Of a DNA stretch of 14,095 nucleotides, positions 6,755 to 14,095 are shown piece after piece. Every line of letters starts with the position of its first letter. Position 1 is the stretch's first letter. Under the pieces are notes generated by a model. It had not been told where the DNA came from. It saw nothing but the letters and a program-made list of their open reading frames with translations, and did not search any database. The stretch lies in the NCBI GenBank assembly GCA_900767465.1, contig CAAGAW010000022.1, positions 1 through 14,095 on the forward strand. The letters run 5' to 3'. The translations under genes and the position numbers were made by a program. Source of the DNA: Clostridia bacterium. GTDB taxonomy: Bacteria; Bacillota; Clostridia; Christensenellales; Pumilibacteraceae.

Positions 6755-8374
6755 ATGAAAAAACTTTGGAAAAAAATTGTATGTATCGCGCTTGCGGCGG
6801 TTACCGTATTTCCGGTAGCGGCTTGCGGTAAACCGAAACGCCCGAGAAGCGAAACGCTCACCATAACGGTATCCAACCTCGGATTCGGCACGGCGTGGCT
6901 CGATGCGATCGCCAAGGAGTTCGAAAACGCTTACAACGTTTCGGTGGTAGTCACCCCGACGATTATTCAGGGAAGTTTGCTTACGCAACTTGAGACCGGA
7001 TACCAACTCGACGATCTTTGTATGTTCGCGGGCGTGTCTGCCGTGTGGGATACCATGCGTAAAGGTAAATTCATGGAGATCGACGACGTGTGGAGTTCGA
7101 CGGTAGAGGGCGAGAGCAAGACGATCGCCGAAAAGGCACTTCCCGAACTTGCCGAGGCGTACAAATTCCAGAATCACTACTACTCGATGCCGTTTATAAC
7201 CGAAATGGGCGGTATGGCGTACAACAAAACCACGCTCGACAAACTTTACGGCGCGGGAAAATGGACCCTTCCGACGACTACCGGAGAACTTAACGAAATG
7301 TGCGCGGATATAGTTTCCAAGGGCGCGTATCCGTTCGTGTGGTCGAACAAGGAAAATTCGTGCTACTGGGGTATGACGGCGGAGGCGTGGACGGCGCAGT
7401 ACGACGGAGTAAAGGCGTACGCAGGCGCGGGTCGCGCGTCTTACTGGGACGAAACTAAAAACGATTACGTTCTCGCCGATACTGTCGAAGTCGCTAAAGA
7501 AAAGATCCTTTCCAACAAGGGCAGATATTACGTGTACGACATCGGTTACGGTTATACGAGAGGAGACTACTCGCACCAGTATTCCACGTCTATGACCTTC
7601 TCGGAAGCGCAACTTGCGTTTGCGGGCGGCGGATACGCCAACGACAAAAAACTTTGCGTATTCAGCAACAACGGCGACTGGCTGTACGAAGAGTCGCAAG
7701 ACGATTTCGTCGCGAAACGTCAGAATATCGGATTTATGAAAGTTCCGGTTACGAGCGCGCTTGTCGAAAAACTTTCGTTCTATGCCGCGGCAGACGGCAC
7801 GTGGGATAAACTTTCCGCCGAGAAAAAGACGAAATACGACAAAGTTCTTCGCGCGATAATCGCTTACGTCGACGGCAAAACCGAGACTAAGCCGACCGAA
7901 GTCGAGGGATTCGCGGTAACCGACGCGGATATCGACCGCGTTGCCGAGGCTCGCGGAATCGTGTACATCAAGGATCAGGCGCACGCGTTTATCCCCACCA
8001 ACTCGCAAAACCCCGAACTCGCCAAGAAATTCCTTAAATTCTTCGCATCCGATTACGCGGGCAGTATTTATCAGAGCGTAACGCACGGACTCAGCCCGTT
8101 CTATTACGCGCTCGACGAGAATGCGCTTGACGAGAACAATAAGTTTACAACCGACTTCGATCGCGACGTTTCGGCTATGCTCTCTGGCGCGACTCACAGA
8201 GTGGGCGCGGATTCGAGATTCGGATTTTACCTCACCCGCCGCGACATCGAGGCTAATATATCCGAGAGCGCGGAGCAATCGTACCAGTGGTATATCGATA
8301 AGAACACCAAGACTACCGCCGGCGGAAACGTTTGGGTAGACAAACTCATCAACGCAGGACTTAAAATTCAGTAG
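6755..8374 (+). CDS. Extracellular solute-binding lipoprotein of the sugar importer
   Basis: A 539-residue family-1 solute-binding protein that should deliver the sugar to the two permeases encoded just upstream. The signal peptide ends in lipobox VAAC, so Cys24 is the lipid anchor. The mature part opens with the expected first strand and helix (LTITVSNLGFGTAWLDAIAK, 35-54). A region typical of the hinge follows: YYSMPFITEMGGMAYNKTTL and then a Thr/Pro-rich turn with ELNEM (142-182). Tryptophans and tyrosines in 194-231 could stack on sugar rings. At 539 residues it is longer than MalE-like proteins (about 400) and closer to the LipO-like group, which suggests a large or complex ligand. AAGGAGG at 6742-6748 is six bases before the ATG, and the gap to the permease gene is 11 bases. 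Confidence 0.92.
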   Translation: MKKLWKKIVCIALAAVTVFPVAACGKPKRPRSETLTITVSNLGFGTAWLDAIAKEFENAYNVSVVVTPTIIQGSLLTQLETGYQLDDLCMFAGVSAVWDTMRKGKFMEIDDVWSSTVEGESKTIAEKALPELAEAYKFQNHYYSMPFITEMGGMAYNKTTLDKLYGAGKWTLPTTTGELNEMCADIVSKGAYPFVWSNKENSCYWGMTAEAWTAQYDGVKAYAGAGRASYWDETKNDYVLADTVEVAKEKILSNKGRYYVYDIGYGYTRGDYSHQYSTSMTFSEAQLAFAGGGYANDKKLCVFSNNGDWLYEESQDDFVAKRQNIGFMKVPVTSALVEKLSFYAAADGTWDKLSAEKKTKYDKVLRAIIAYVDGKTETKPTEVEGFAVTDADIDRVAEARGIVYIKDQAHAFIPTNSQNPELAKKFLKFFASDYAGSIYQSVTHGLSPFYYALDENALDENNKFTTDFDRDVSAMLSGATHRVGADSRFGFYLTRRDIEANISESAEQSYQWYIDKNTKTTAGGNVWVDKLINAGLKIQ

Positions 8375-8383
8375 GAGGGAAAA

Positions 8384-10030
8384 ATGAAAAAGAAAGGACT
8401 TATTGCGATCCTTGCGTCCGCCGCTCTTGCCTGCGCGCTCGGTGCGTGCGGGAACGCCGCGGGCTTAGACAAAACCGACTATACGGTCGAACTCGGCGAG
8501 CGGTTTTCGCTGCCCAAAGTGGAAGGCGCGACGATTGCGCTTACCGACGAGGCGGGCAAGCCGGTAAAAAATCAGTTCGGTTCGTTTTTGCCGGCACTCG
8601 GCAAGTACACCGCGGTTTACGACGTGGACGGCAAAAAAACCACCGTTACCATAACCTGTCGGGACACTATCGCGCCGAAAGTGGCTTTTAACGAATTCGA
8701 CTCTAACGCGGTCGTGGGCGACGAAATCGCGCTCCCGCCGTTTTACGTCGAGGATAACGGCGTGATCGTCGAGCAAAAGGCGGTCGTCACCAAGCGCGAC
8801 GGCTCGGTCGTGCTCGAAAAAACCGCGGGCGAGGGCGAAAATATCGATACGGATAACACGTTCTTCACCGCCGAAAACGAAATTTATACCGTTACCGTAA
8901 CGGCAAAAGACGCAAGCGGCAACGAGGGCGTCCGCACCGTATCGATCGGCGCGCGCGATCGTTTCGTAGACTCGAACCTTGCCGAAAACGTCGCTTACGA
9001 CTTCGACGAGGACGGATATTTCAACCTCGTGTGGAGCAGCGGATTCACGCAGGAACAACTTGTACCCTCGATCGTTCGCAGCGGATATCCCGCGATCGCC
9101 GCCGAAAAGCAGGGCAACGGCGTGCTTAAACTCACGTCCGATATCGAATACGGCTACGTCTATACCAGCCTTAAGTCGTTCGCACCGACGACGGTTCGCA
9201 AAGCCAACAAATTCACCGCGCGGGTAGCGGTCGATCGCGACACCGACCTTGTGGAATTCTATAACGGAGAAGGAGCGCTCGTCGGCTCGAAATATATGCT
9301 CAAAGCCAACGAGTGGACGGACGTCGATATCAGCACGATCAAGTTCGGACTCGACAACGATTTTACCGATATTATCGTCAAAACCCGCTCGGACAAGAGC
9401 AAATCTTCGGACGGCAGCGGAATCAACCTCTATATCGACGAAATTTCGTACACGCCGCTTTTTACGGACGAAACGTTAGACGCGAACACGCTCGCTAAGT
9501 TCGACAAAAAGGGATACGAGAGCAGAATGTATCAGAACGTCTATAACGCCTCGTCTTTCCGCGCGGGCGGCTCGACGTTCGAGATCGTGGACTACAGGGG
9601 ATATAAGTGGACGAGAGACGCTAACGGAAACAACACCGGCAAAACTGCGTACTCGTGCAAGGCGATGAAGGTTACCACCTCGGTAAACAACGGCGGATTC
9701 ACGTATATGTTCAACGAAACGCTGGACGCAAGCCGCATCAAGAACATTATTATCCGTATGGATTGTATGTATTCGCCGAATCATATCTGGCTGGGTGCGA
9801 TGAACGGTATGTGCCGCGGCGGAAGTTTCAATTCGATCGCCGGCTGGCAGCAGAACTGGCAGCATCTCAATGCCGCCGAAGCGCACGGTATAACCGAGTA
9901 TCGCCTTCCGAGCCCGAAAACCATTTCGTCGGACGGCAGGATTTCGGGTATATGGGTTTCGGTCGGCGACGGAAGCCGTACCGGCAACGAACTTTATATC
10001 GAGAGTATTACGGTCGAATACGACGACTGA
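8384..10030 (+). CDS. Lipoprotein with Ig-like and carbohydrate-binding-like modules
   Basis: A 548-residue surface lipoprotein with lipobox LGAC (Cys22). Two Ig-like domains come first: about 30-95 (YTVELGERFSLP, then GKYTAVYDVDGKKTTVTI) and about 96-192, opening with TIAPKVAF and closing with YTVTVTAKDASGNEGVRTV, a pattern known from cell-surface DUF5011/HYR-like domains. Two beta-rich modules follow, about 200-358 (ends INLYIDEISYTPL) and 366-546 (ends ELYIESITVEY). Both have the closing strand typical of jelly-roll carbohydrate-binding modules. I see no catalytic motif. The likely job is to hold the glycan near the transporter. AGGAGG at 8373-8378 overlaps the stop codon of the binding-protein gene, nine bases upstream. 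The exact module families are not recognised. Confidence 0.75.
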   Translation: MKKKGLIAILASAALACALGACGNAAGLDKTDYTVELGERFSLPKVEGATIALTDEAGKPVKNQFGSFLPALGKYTAVYDVDGKKTTVTITCRDTIAPKVAFNEFDSNAVVGDEIALPPFYVEDNGVIVEQKAVVTKRDGSVVLEKTAGEGENIDTDNTFFTAENEIYTVTVTAKDASGNEGVRTVSIGARDRFVDSNLAENVAYDFDEDGYFNLVWSSGFTQEQLVPSIVRSGYPAIAAEKQGNGVLKLTSDIEYGYVYTSLKSFAPTTVRKANKFTARVAVDRDTDLVEFYNGEGALVGSKYMLKANEWTDVDISTIKFGLDNDFTDIIVKTRSDKSKSSDGSGINLYIDEISYTPLFTDETLDANTLAKFDKKGYESRMYQNVYNASSFRAGGSTFEIVDYRGYKWTRDANGNNTGKTAYSCKAMKVTTSVNNGGFTYMFNETLDASRIKNIIIRMDCMYSPNHIWLGAMNGMCRGGSFNSIAGWQQNWQHLNAAEAHGITEYRLPSPKTISSDGRISGIWVSVGDGSRTGNELYIESITVEYDD

Positions 10031-10059
10031 TACTATAAAAATTTTCAGGAGGAGAGAAA

Positions 10060-13000
10060 ATGAAGAAAAGATTGTTTGGACTTTTCCTCGCGCTCACACT
10101 TGCGTTTACCTGTTTTGCCGTTGCGGCGTGCGGAAAGAAAGAGGAAAAACCGATCGGCGATCCCGTTACGGTCGAACTCGCTTACGCCGAGGATACCGGT
10201 ATGCTCAGTTGGAGCGCGGTAGAAGGCGCAACGAAGTATACGATCCGGCTTAACAACGTCAACGATTCGGCAAAGAGCGAGGTTACGACCGCTACGAGCC
10301 TGCAACTGTATCTTCGCAGAGGCTCGACGCGCATTTCGCTTATCGCCGAGGACGAACAGGGCAGAGAGCGCGGCAACGGATCTAAAACCGTCACCTTGGA
10401 GTCCGACTTCGGCGCGCCCGCGCAGGTAACCGGAATCGCTTACGACAAAGCGGCGGGAACGCTCGGCTGGACGGCTTCGGAAGGCGCGGTCAAGTACCTT
10501 GTGTCCGTTACCAGCGTCAATAACGACGAGTTCGTATCCGTCGCGGACGCCGAGGCTACCGCAACTTCGTACGCCGTCGCGCTCGGCAAGGGCGTTTACG
10601 ACGTTTCCGTCGTCGCGGTAAACGACAAAGGAGCAAAGTCGATTGCCGCAAACTACCGTTACGCAAGTTACGTCGATTCCGCTTACGGCACCGAAATTGC
10701 CGAGGGCGTTTACAAACTGTTCGACTTCGAGGACGAGAACATTCTCGACCTCTCGCGTTTCGCAAGCGATTACAAGGCGTGGTCGCAGGAGAATAAAAAA
10801 CCCGAGTGGGCGATCGTGAACAAGCACGAAAAGTCGGAGGATTCCCCCGAAGCCGACACCGTTGACTTTACGTCCAACGCGCTCAAAGTCCGCGCGGCTT
10901 ACAACGCGGAGGGTGATACGCTCACTCGCACGAGCGCGGTAACGTTTACGCTTCCCGAGCCGCTCGAAAACTGGGGCAGAATCTATTACGATATGTTCCG
11001 TACTCAGAACCCGCCCGCGGGCGTACTTCTTACCGACGTAACCGGCAAACGTGTGCTCAAATCCGTCGAGTTCTCGCACGCCGCAACCCTCGGAAAGTGG
11101 GGTACGGTTTCGTTCACCCGCTCCGAAGTTCTTGAATCCGAACCCGAATTCGGCGCGCTTGCCGAAATCTCGTTCGTGCTTGTAAACGGCAAAGGCGGAG
11201 TCGCTTATTTCGATAACGTCCGCTACGATATGGTAGATATCGGCTACTTCGGCAATTGCGGTTACGTCCGCTCGACCGATACGTTCACGTTCGACGAAGT
11301 TTCGGGCGCGAAAAAGTACGAAATGTACGTGGACGGCGCGACCGACCCGATCGAACTCACGCAAGCCGAGTACGTGTTCGATCCCGCGCTTACCACCGGT
11401 AATCACGAGATCAGAATCGTCGCGATCAACGGCGAAAGCACCCGCGAACATACTTTCAACCTCGAAGTAGGCGAAAGACCCGCATTCAACGTCGAAAATC
11501 CGACGGGCAGCGGCGAATACGTTTTAGCCGACTTTAACACCGTCGAATACCGCGAGTACTTCGCTACTACCGCGCGCACGTCGCTCGGCAGATACTACAA
11601 CTACGCGATTGCGGACGGCAAACTCAATATCACCCATAACGAGGACTGGGGAAACGGGTATCTTCTTTATACCTTGCCCGAAGCAATCGACGGCGCAAAA
11701 GTCGTTTACTTCAACGGAGTTACCACCTCGCATAAGTACTATATCGGAATCGTTTACAGAGATACCTGGACGTCGGGCGACGAAACGACGAATATCGAAA
11801 CGATACGCGGAAACGCGCTCGGCACAGCGAAAGACCTCGTCTATACCGTCCCCGCCGAAAGAGCAGGCAATCCGATCGTAGCAATCAAGATTATGGCCTC
11901 TTACGAGTCCGACGCCAACGGCGTGGAAAAGAATATTTCGCTCGATTCGATCACTTATCTTACCGAAAACGGCATAGGCAAACTCGGCGACGACTGCAAG
12001 TACGTGCGTTCCACCGACGTGTTTACCTTCGGCTCGGCTTATAACGCCGAATCGTACGACGTCTACGTGGACGGTGCGACCGATCCGATCTCTTGCGATA
12101 CGACAAGTTGCGATCTTTCGGCAAATCCGCTTGCGGCGGGTACGCACTCGATCCGCGTAGTTGCAAAACGCGGCGACGCGAGCAGAGAGCGCACCTATTC
12201 TTTGACGGTCGGCGAAAGACCCGTGTTTAACGTCGAAACCGCAGAGGGCAGCACCGAATATATCCTTGCCGACTTCGAGACGGTAGAGTATAACGAATAC
12301 TTGGCACTCGCAGGCGAGCGCGCAAGTCTTGGCCAAACGAAATACTCCGTTACGGACGGAAAACTCGTTATCGATCCGCTCGTCGAAAGCGGTTTCTATC
12401 AGACGGTCAAGTACACTTTCCCCGAGCCGATCGCAAAAGCCGATATTCATCATATCAAAATCAAACTCACCACAACCGAAACGATCCGTCTTTTTGCGTT
12501 CGACGAGAACGGTAACAAGACCGCAGACGGCTGGCTTTCCAACCCGCGTACGGAAATGGGCGTTGCTACTTATTACGATTTCAGTACTCTTGCAGGCGAC
12601 AAGGTTTCCGCAATCGCGTTCACGCTTAGCAACTGGCAGAAACAGTCGGTCGTACAAGTAGAGGAGATCACCTACATCAAGTACGCTCCCGTAACCGGCT
12701 TCAATTCGGAAATCGCAGGCACAAACGACAGACTCCTTGCGGACTTCAACGCCAGCGGCTATCGCGATCATATTTCGGTTGCGGGCGCGCACGCAAGCTG
12801 GGGCGCGACCAAATGGAGCGTGGGATTCGGATACCTTACGATCGATCCGCTCGTCGAAAGCGGTTTCTTTCAGACGGTCAAGTATACTTTCCCCGAACCG
12901 ATCGCCAAGGCGAACATGCTCAATATCAAGATCAAGTTCTCCACGACCAATTCGATCAAGATTTACGCCTTTGACGAACTCGGTAATAAGACTGGTACAG

Positions 13001-13605
13001 ATGACAACGGCGAGTGGCTCGGCGGAACGAATAATATGGCTGTTTCGACCTACACCGGATTCAGAAGCCTCGCCGGCGATAAAATAACGGCGATAGCGTT
13101 CACGCTTAATGACTGGCAGAAACAAGCGGTCGTCAAAATCGACGAAATCACCTACGAGTATATCGATCCTGTTATCAACTTCAATACCAAAGTCGAAGGA
13201 ACGGAAAACGAGTATCTTCTTGCCGACTTCTCGGTAAGCGGATATAAGCAGTATCTGCAAAACGTAGGCAGCGGAAGATACTCGCTCGTCGAAAACGGAC
13301 TCTCCGTAACCGGCGCGAGCTGGGATAATAACGCCGTCAAATACACGCTTCCTTCCTCGATTGCGGTCGGAGATATCGAAAAGATTAAAGTCGAGTTTAT
13401 CGTAACCGGCGGCAAACACGGCGTAGTCCGCGCAAGCGACGGCACGAATTACAAAGGCACGAACACCGATGTATCGCCGATGGAATTCACTATCGATACG
13501 ACGGTGATAACCGGCGACAAAATCGTTTCGTTCCTGTTGTCGTGTAACGACACTTCGACGGCGATCGTCTATACGAAAATCACCTACGTGAAAAAGACCG
13601 CGTAA
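10060..13605 (+). CDS. Large modular lipoprotein with FN3-like and repeated beta-sandwich modules
   Basis: A 1181-residue surface lipoprotein with lipobox VAAC (Cys24). Two fibronectin-III-like domains (about 35-113 and 120-205, each with a W-x-A/S-x-EGA-x-KY core) lead into a first beta-sandwich module (214-395). Two further FN3-like domains (396-473 and 645-720) share YVRSTD, YVDGATDPI and VGERP. Four more beta-sandwich modules each open with LADF (489, 736, 893 and 1054) and close with EITY or ITY. No catalytic motif is seen. The build suggests a glycan-binding scaffold reaching out from the membrane. AGGAGGAG at 10047-10054 precedes the ATG; the 29-base gap to the previous gene is the longest in the operon. 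It is the last gene before the terminator. Binding is inferred. Confidence 0.78.
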   Translation: MKKRLFGLFLALTLAFTCFAVAACGKKEEKPIGDPVTVELAYAEDTGMLSWSAVEGATKYTIRLNNVNDSAKSEVTTATSLQLYLRRGSTRISLIAEDEQGRERGNGSKTVTLESDFGAPAQVTGIAYDKAAGTLGWTASEGAVKYLVSVTSVNNDEFVSVADAEATATSYAVALGKGVYDVSVVAVNDKGAKSIAANYRYASYVDSAYGTEIAEGVYKLFDFEDENILDLSRFASDYKAWSQENKKPEWAIVNKHEKSEDSPEADTVDFTSNALKVRAAYNAEGDTLTRTSAVTFTLPEPLENWGRIYYDMFRTQNPPAGVLLTDVTGKRVLKSVEFSHAATLGKWGTVSFTRSEVLESEPEFGALAEISFVLVNGKGGVAYFDNVRYDMVDIGYFGNCGYVRSTDTFTFDEVSGAKKYEMYVDGATDPIELTQAEYVFDPALTTGNHEIRIVAINGESTREHTFNLEVGERPAFNVENPTGSGEYVLADFNTVEYREYFATTARTSLGRYYNYAIADGKLNITHNEDWGNGYLLYTLPEAIDGAKVVYFNGVTTSHKYYIGIVYRDTWTSGDETTNIETIRGNALGTAKDLVYTVPAERAGNPIVAIKIMASYESDANGVEKNISLDSITYLTENGIGKLGDDCKYVRSTDVFTFGSAYNAESYDVYVDGATDPISCDTTSCDLSANPLAAGTHSIRVVAKRGDASRERTYSLTVGERPVFNVETAEGSTEYILADFETVEYNEYLALAGERASLGQTKYSVTDGKLVIDPLVESGFYQTVKYTFPEPIAKADIHHIKIKLTTTETIRLFAFDENGNKTADGWLSNPRTEMGVATYYDFSTLAGDKVSAIAFTLSNWQKQSVVQVEEITYIKYAPVTGFNSEIAGTNDRLLADFNASGYRDHISVAGAHASWGATKWSVGFGYLTIDPLVESGFFQTVKYTFPEPIAKANMLNIKIKFSTTNSIKIYAFDELGNKTGTDDNGEWLGGTNNMAVSTYTGFRSLAGDKITAIAFTLNDWQKQAVVKIDEITYEYIDPVINFNTKVEGTENEYLLADFSVSGYKQYLQNVGSGRYSLVENGLSVTGASWDNNAVKYTLPSSIAVGDIEKIKVEFIVTGGKHGVVRASDGTNYKGTNTDVSPMEFTIDTTVITGDKIVSFLLSCNDTSTAIVYTKITYVKKTA
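12370..12441 (+). repeat. Intragenic module repeat, first copy
   Basis: This 72-base stretch matches 12841-12912 at 66 positions, with the first 28 bases identical. The offset is 471 bases, exactly 157 codons. It encodes IDPLVESGFYQTVKYTF and the following residues, which differ from the second copy at a single residue. It marks a duplicated binding module within the large lipoprotein. Confidence 0.85.
12841..12912 (+). repeat. Intragenic module repeat, second copy
   Basis: Partner of 12370-12441. Five of the six differences are silent; the sixth changes Tyr to Phe. The similarity continues more weakly to the module end, where LSNWQKQSVV (copy 1) corresponds to LNDWQKQAVV (copy 2). Confidence 0.85.
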
Positions 13606-13630
13606 CGTAAACGTCGTAAAAACGCATATA

Positions 13631-13667
13631 CGGTAGCGCGAAATCGTTACCGATTGCAACAATGCAA
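13631..13667 (+). other. Two small hairpins in the operon 3' untranslated region
   Basis: CGGTAGCG (13631-13638) pairs with CGTTACCG (13645-13652), with one G-U pair and a six-base loop. TTGCA (13654-13658) pairs with TGCAA (13663-13667) around ACAA. Together with the terminator they give three hairpins in a row after the last stop codon. They may protect the transcript end, which is inference. Confidence 0.4.
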
Positions 13668-13670
13668 CAT

Positions 13671-13707
13671 AAAACCCCACCGCTGTTCACCCGGCGGCGG
13701 GGTTTTT
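13671..13707 (+). terminator. Intrinsic terminator of the operon
   Basis: AAAACCCCACCGC (13671-13683) pairs with GCGGCGGGGTTTT (13694-13706), with one A-C mismatch and a ten-base loop, followed by a run of five T (13703-13707). The A and T tracts on both sides would let it work in both directions. It lies 65 bases after the stop codon of the last gene. Confidence 0.85.
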
Positions 13708-13735
13708 GTCGTGTGCGCCGGTTTATACGGATAAT

Positions 13736-13758
13736 AAAAATTCGCCGCGAGGCGATCC
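13736..13758 (-). terminator. Terminator-like hairpin on the minus strand, shared with the left end
   Basis: Read on the minus strand, GGATCGCC, loop TCGC, GGCGAA and a T tract follow in order. The stem is the same as at 310-333, but the loop differs (TCGC against GTAC). It could end a convergent transcript arriving from the right, or be part of the repeat cluster, since the 88-bp element lies 22 bases further on. Confidence 0.45.
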
Positions 13759-13780
13759 GATTTAGAGCCTTCCCCCTCGG

Positions 13781-13868
13781 GGGCGCGACGCGGCGGTGCG
13801 AAGCACCGTAAAAACAGTCCTTGGGTGACTGTTTTTAGCCAAAGCGGCGAAGTGGCTATGCTACGAGC
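13781..13868 (-). repeat. 88-bp structured repeat with three hairpins, right copy
   Basis: Inverted copy of 70-157, same length, eight differences. The hairpins are CGGTGC/GCACCG around GAA (13794-13808), the exact 11-bp stem TAAAAACAGTC/GACTGTTTTTA with loop CTTGGGT (13809-13837), and GTGGC/GCTAC around TAT (13852-13864). CCCCCTCGGGGG just upstream (13772-13783, overlapping its first bases) is typical of another clostridial intergenic repeat family, so this copy also looks like a mosaic. Confidence 0.85.
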
Positions 13869-13874
13869 CGGGGG

Positions 13875-13924
13875 GGTGGCATGAGCGCGAGCGTAAGCGA
13901 ACCGGAGCGTGCGAATGAGGGGAA
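13875..13924 (+). repeat. GGTGG...ATGAGGGG repeat, forward copy
   Basis: The segment opens GGTGGC and closes GAATGAGGGGAA. Its boundaries match those of a second, reversed segment at 13952-13997, and the pattern resembles repeats of the type GGTGG...GGATGAGGGG that I associate with clostridial genomes. The interior differs between the copies. Not coding. Confidence 0.5.
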
Positions 13925-13951
13925 TAAAACCTATTGATAAACATAACGTCA

Positions 13952-13997
13952 TTTTCCCCTCATCCGTCTTGCCTTCGCGGTGCTTCGGCAATCCACC
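13952..13997 (-). repeat. GGTGG...ATGAGGGG repeat, reverse copy
   Basis: On the minus strand it reads GGTGGATTGCCG ... GGATGAGGGGAAAA. With the forward copy it forms a head-to-head pair around a 27-base A/T-rich centre (13925-13951). The element seems to run into the homopolymer block, so its outer end cannot be trusted. Confidence 0.5.
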
Positions 13998-14095
13998 TCC
14001 CCCCCCCCCCCCCCCGGGGGGGGGGGTGGTATGGGGGGGGGGGCGGGGGGTTCTCTCTCCCGGGGGGGGGTGTCTCCCCCGCGTGCGGCGGGCCC
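13998..14095. other. Low-complexity G/C block at contig end, probable artefact
   Basis: Seventeen C (13999-14015) are followed directly by eleven G, then more long G runs broken by a few other bases. Such homopolymers are unlike anything else in the window. The most likely cause is a sequencing or assembly error at the contig end, where the assembly stopped in a repeated element. No gene should be called here. Confidence 0.8.

Noticed and set aside
10008..10040. Possible internal promoter before the last gene (TTACGG, 17 bases, TACTAT)
   Set aside because: The -35 box matches the consensus at only two of six positions and the -10 box is weak. Read-through from the upstream gene explains expression better.
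11524..13680. Open frame of 718 codons antisense to the large lipoprotein gene
   Set aside because: It has the same codon-bias cause as the other antisense frames. It even covers the 3' untranslated region. No signal, domain or ribosome site supports it.
70..13868. Whole operon as a composite transposon bounded by inverted repeats
   Set aside because: The 88-bp elements are inverted and flank the operon, but there is no transposase or integrase gene, no target duplication can be seen, and such elements are usually scattered in many copies. Flanking by chance is more likely.
13647..13991. 114-codon open frame on the minus strand at the right end
   Set aside because: It runs through the operon terminator, the 88-bp element and the repeat pair. 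Its similarity to the left-end frame is only that of the inverted repeat.

Overview
The window looks like the end of a metagenome-assembled contig from a Gram-positive, gut-type Clostridia bacterium (Bacillota). I base this on strong AGGAGG ribosome sites before almost every gene, four lipoproteins with classic Bacillota-style VAAC/LGAC lipoboxes, a MsmEFG/LplABC-type sugar importer without its own ATPase, and clusters of REP-like palindromic repeats of the kind seen in clostridial draft genomes. A Christensenellales-like lineage is possible, but the sequence does not prove a family. The last roughly 100 bases are G/C homopolymer runs and look like an assembly or sequencing artefact.

Layout. 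Bases 1-620 hold no convincing gene. They carry a patchwork of short repeats: three copies of an 18-base unit, an 88-bp three-hairpin element, an ATTCC/GGAAT element, a terminator-like palindrome and a G/C-rich hairpin. A near-perfect promoter (TTGACA, 18-base spacer, TATAAT; 621-650) then starts one compact operon of eight genes, all on the + strand, ending at an intrinsic terminator at 13671-13707. The order is: AraC-type regulator; cytoplasmic DUF4838 glycoside-hydrolase-like protein; lipoprotein with a probable TIM-barrel hydrolase fold; two CUT1 ABC sugar permeases; sugar-binding lipoprotein; lipoprotein with Ig-like and beta-sandwich modules; and a 1181-residue lipoprotein with fibronectin-III-like and beta-sandwich modules. 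Gene spacing runs from a 19-base overlap to a 29-base gap. After the terminator come a second, inverted copy of the 88-bp element, a head-to-head pair of other repeats, and the artefactual contig end.

How the genes may work together (inference). The set reads as a Gram-positive glycan-utilisation locus. Surface lipoproteins with binding modules would hold a glycan, a surface hydrolase-like lipoprotein may trim it, the binding protein and two permeases would import the oligosaccharide using an ATPase encoded elsewhere, and the cytoplasmic DUF4838 enzyme would cut it inside. The AraC protein, first in the operon, probably controls the operon that contains it. The substrate cannot be read from the sequence. 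The DUF4838 link to GH163 hints at an amino-sugar or host-type glycan, but this is weak.

The most unexpected signal outside the genes is the inverted 88-bp repeat at the two ends. All eight differences between its copies lie in hairpin loops or preserve base pairing, so the element seems to be kept as a structure.
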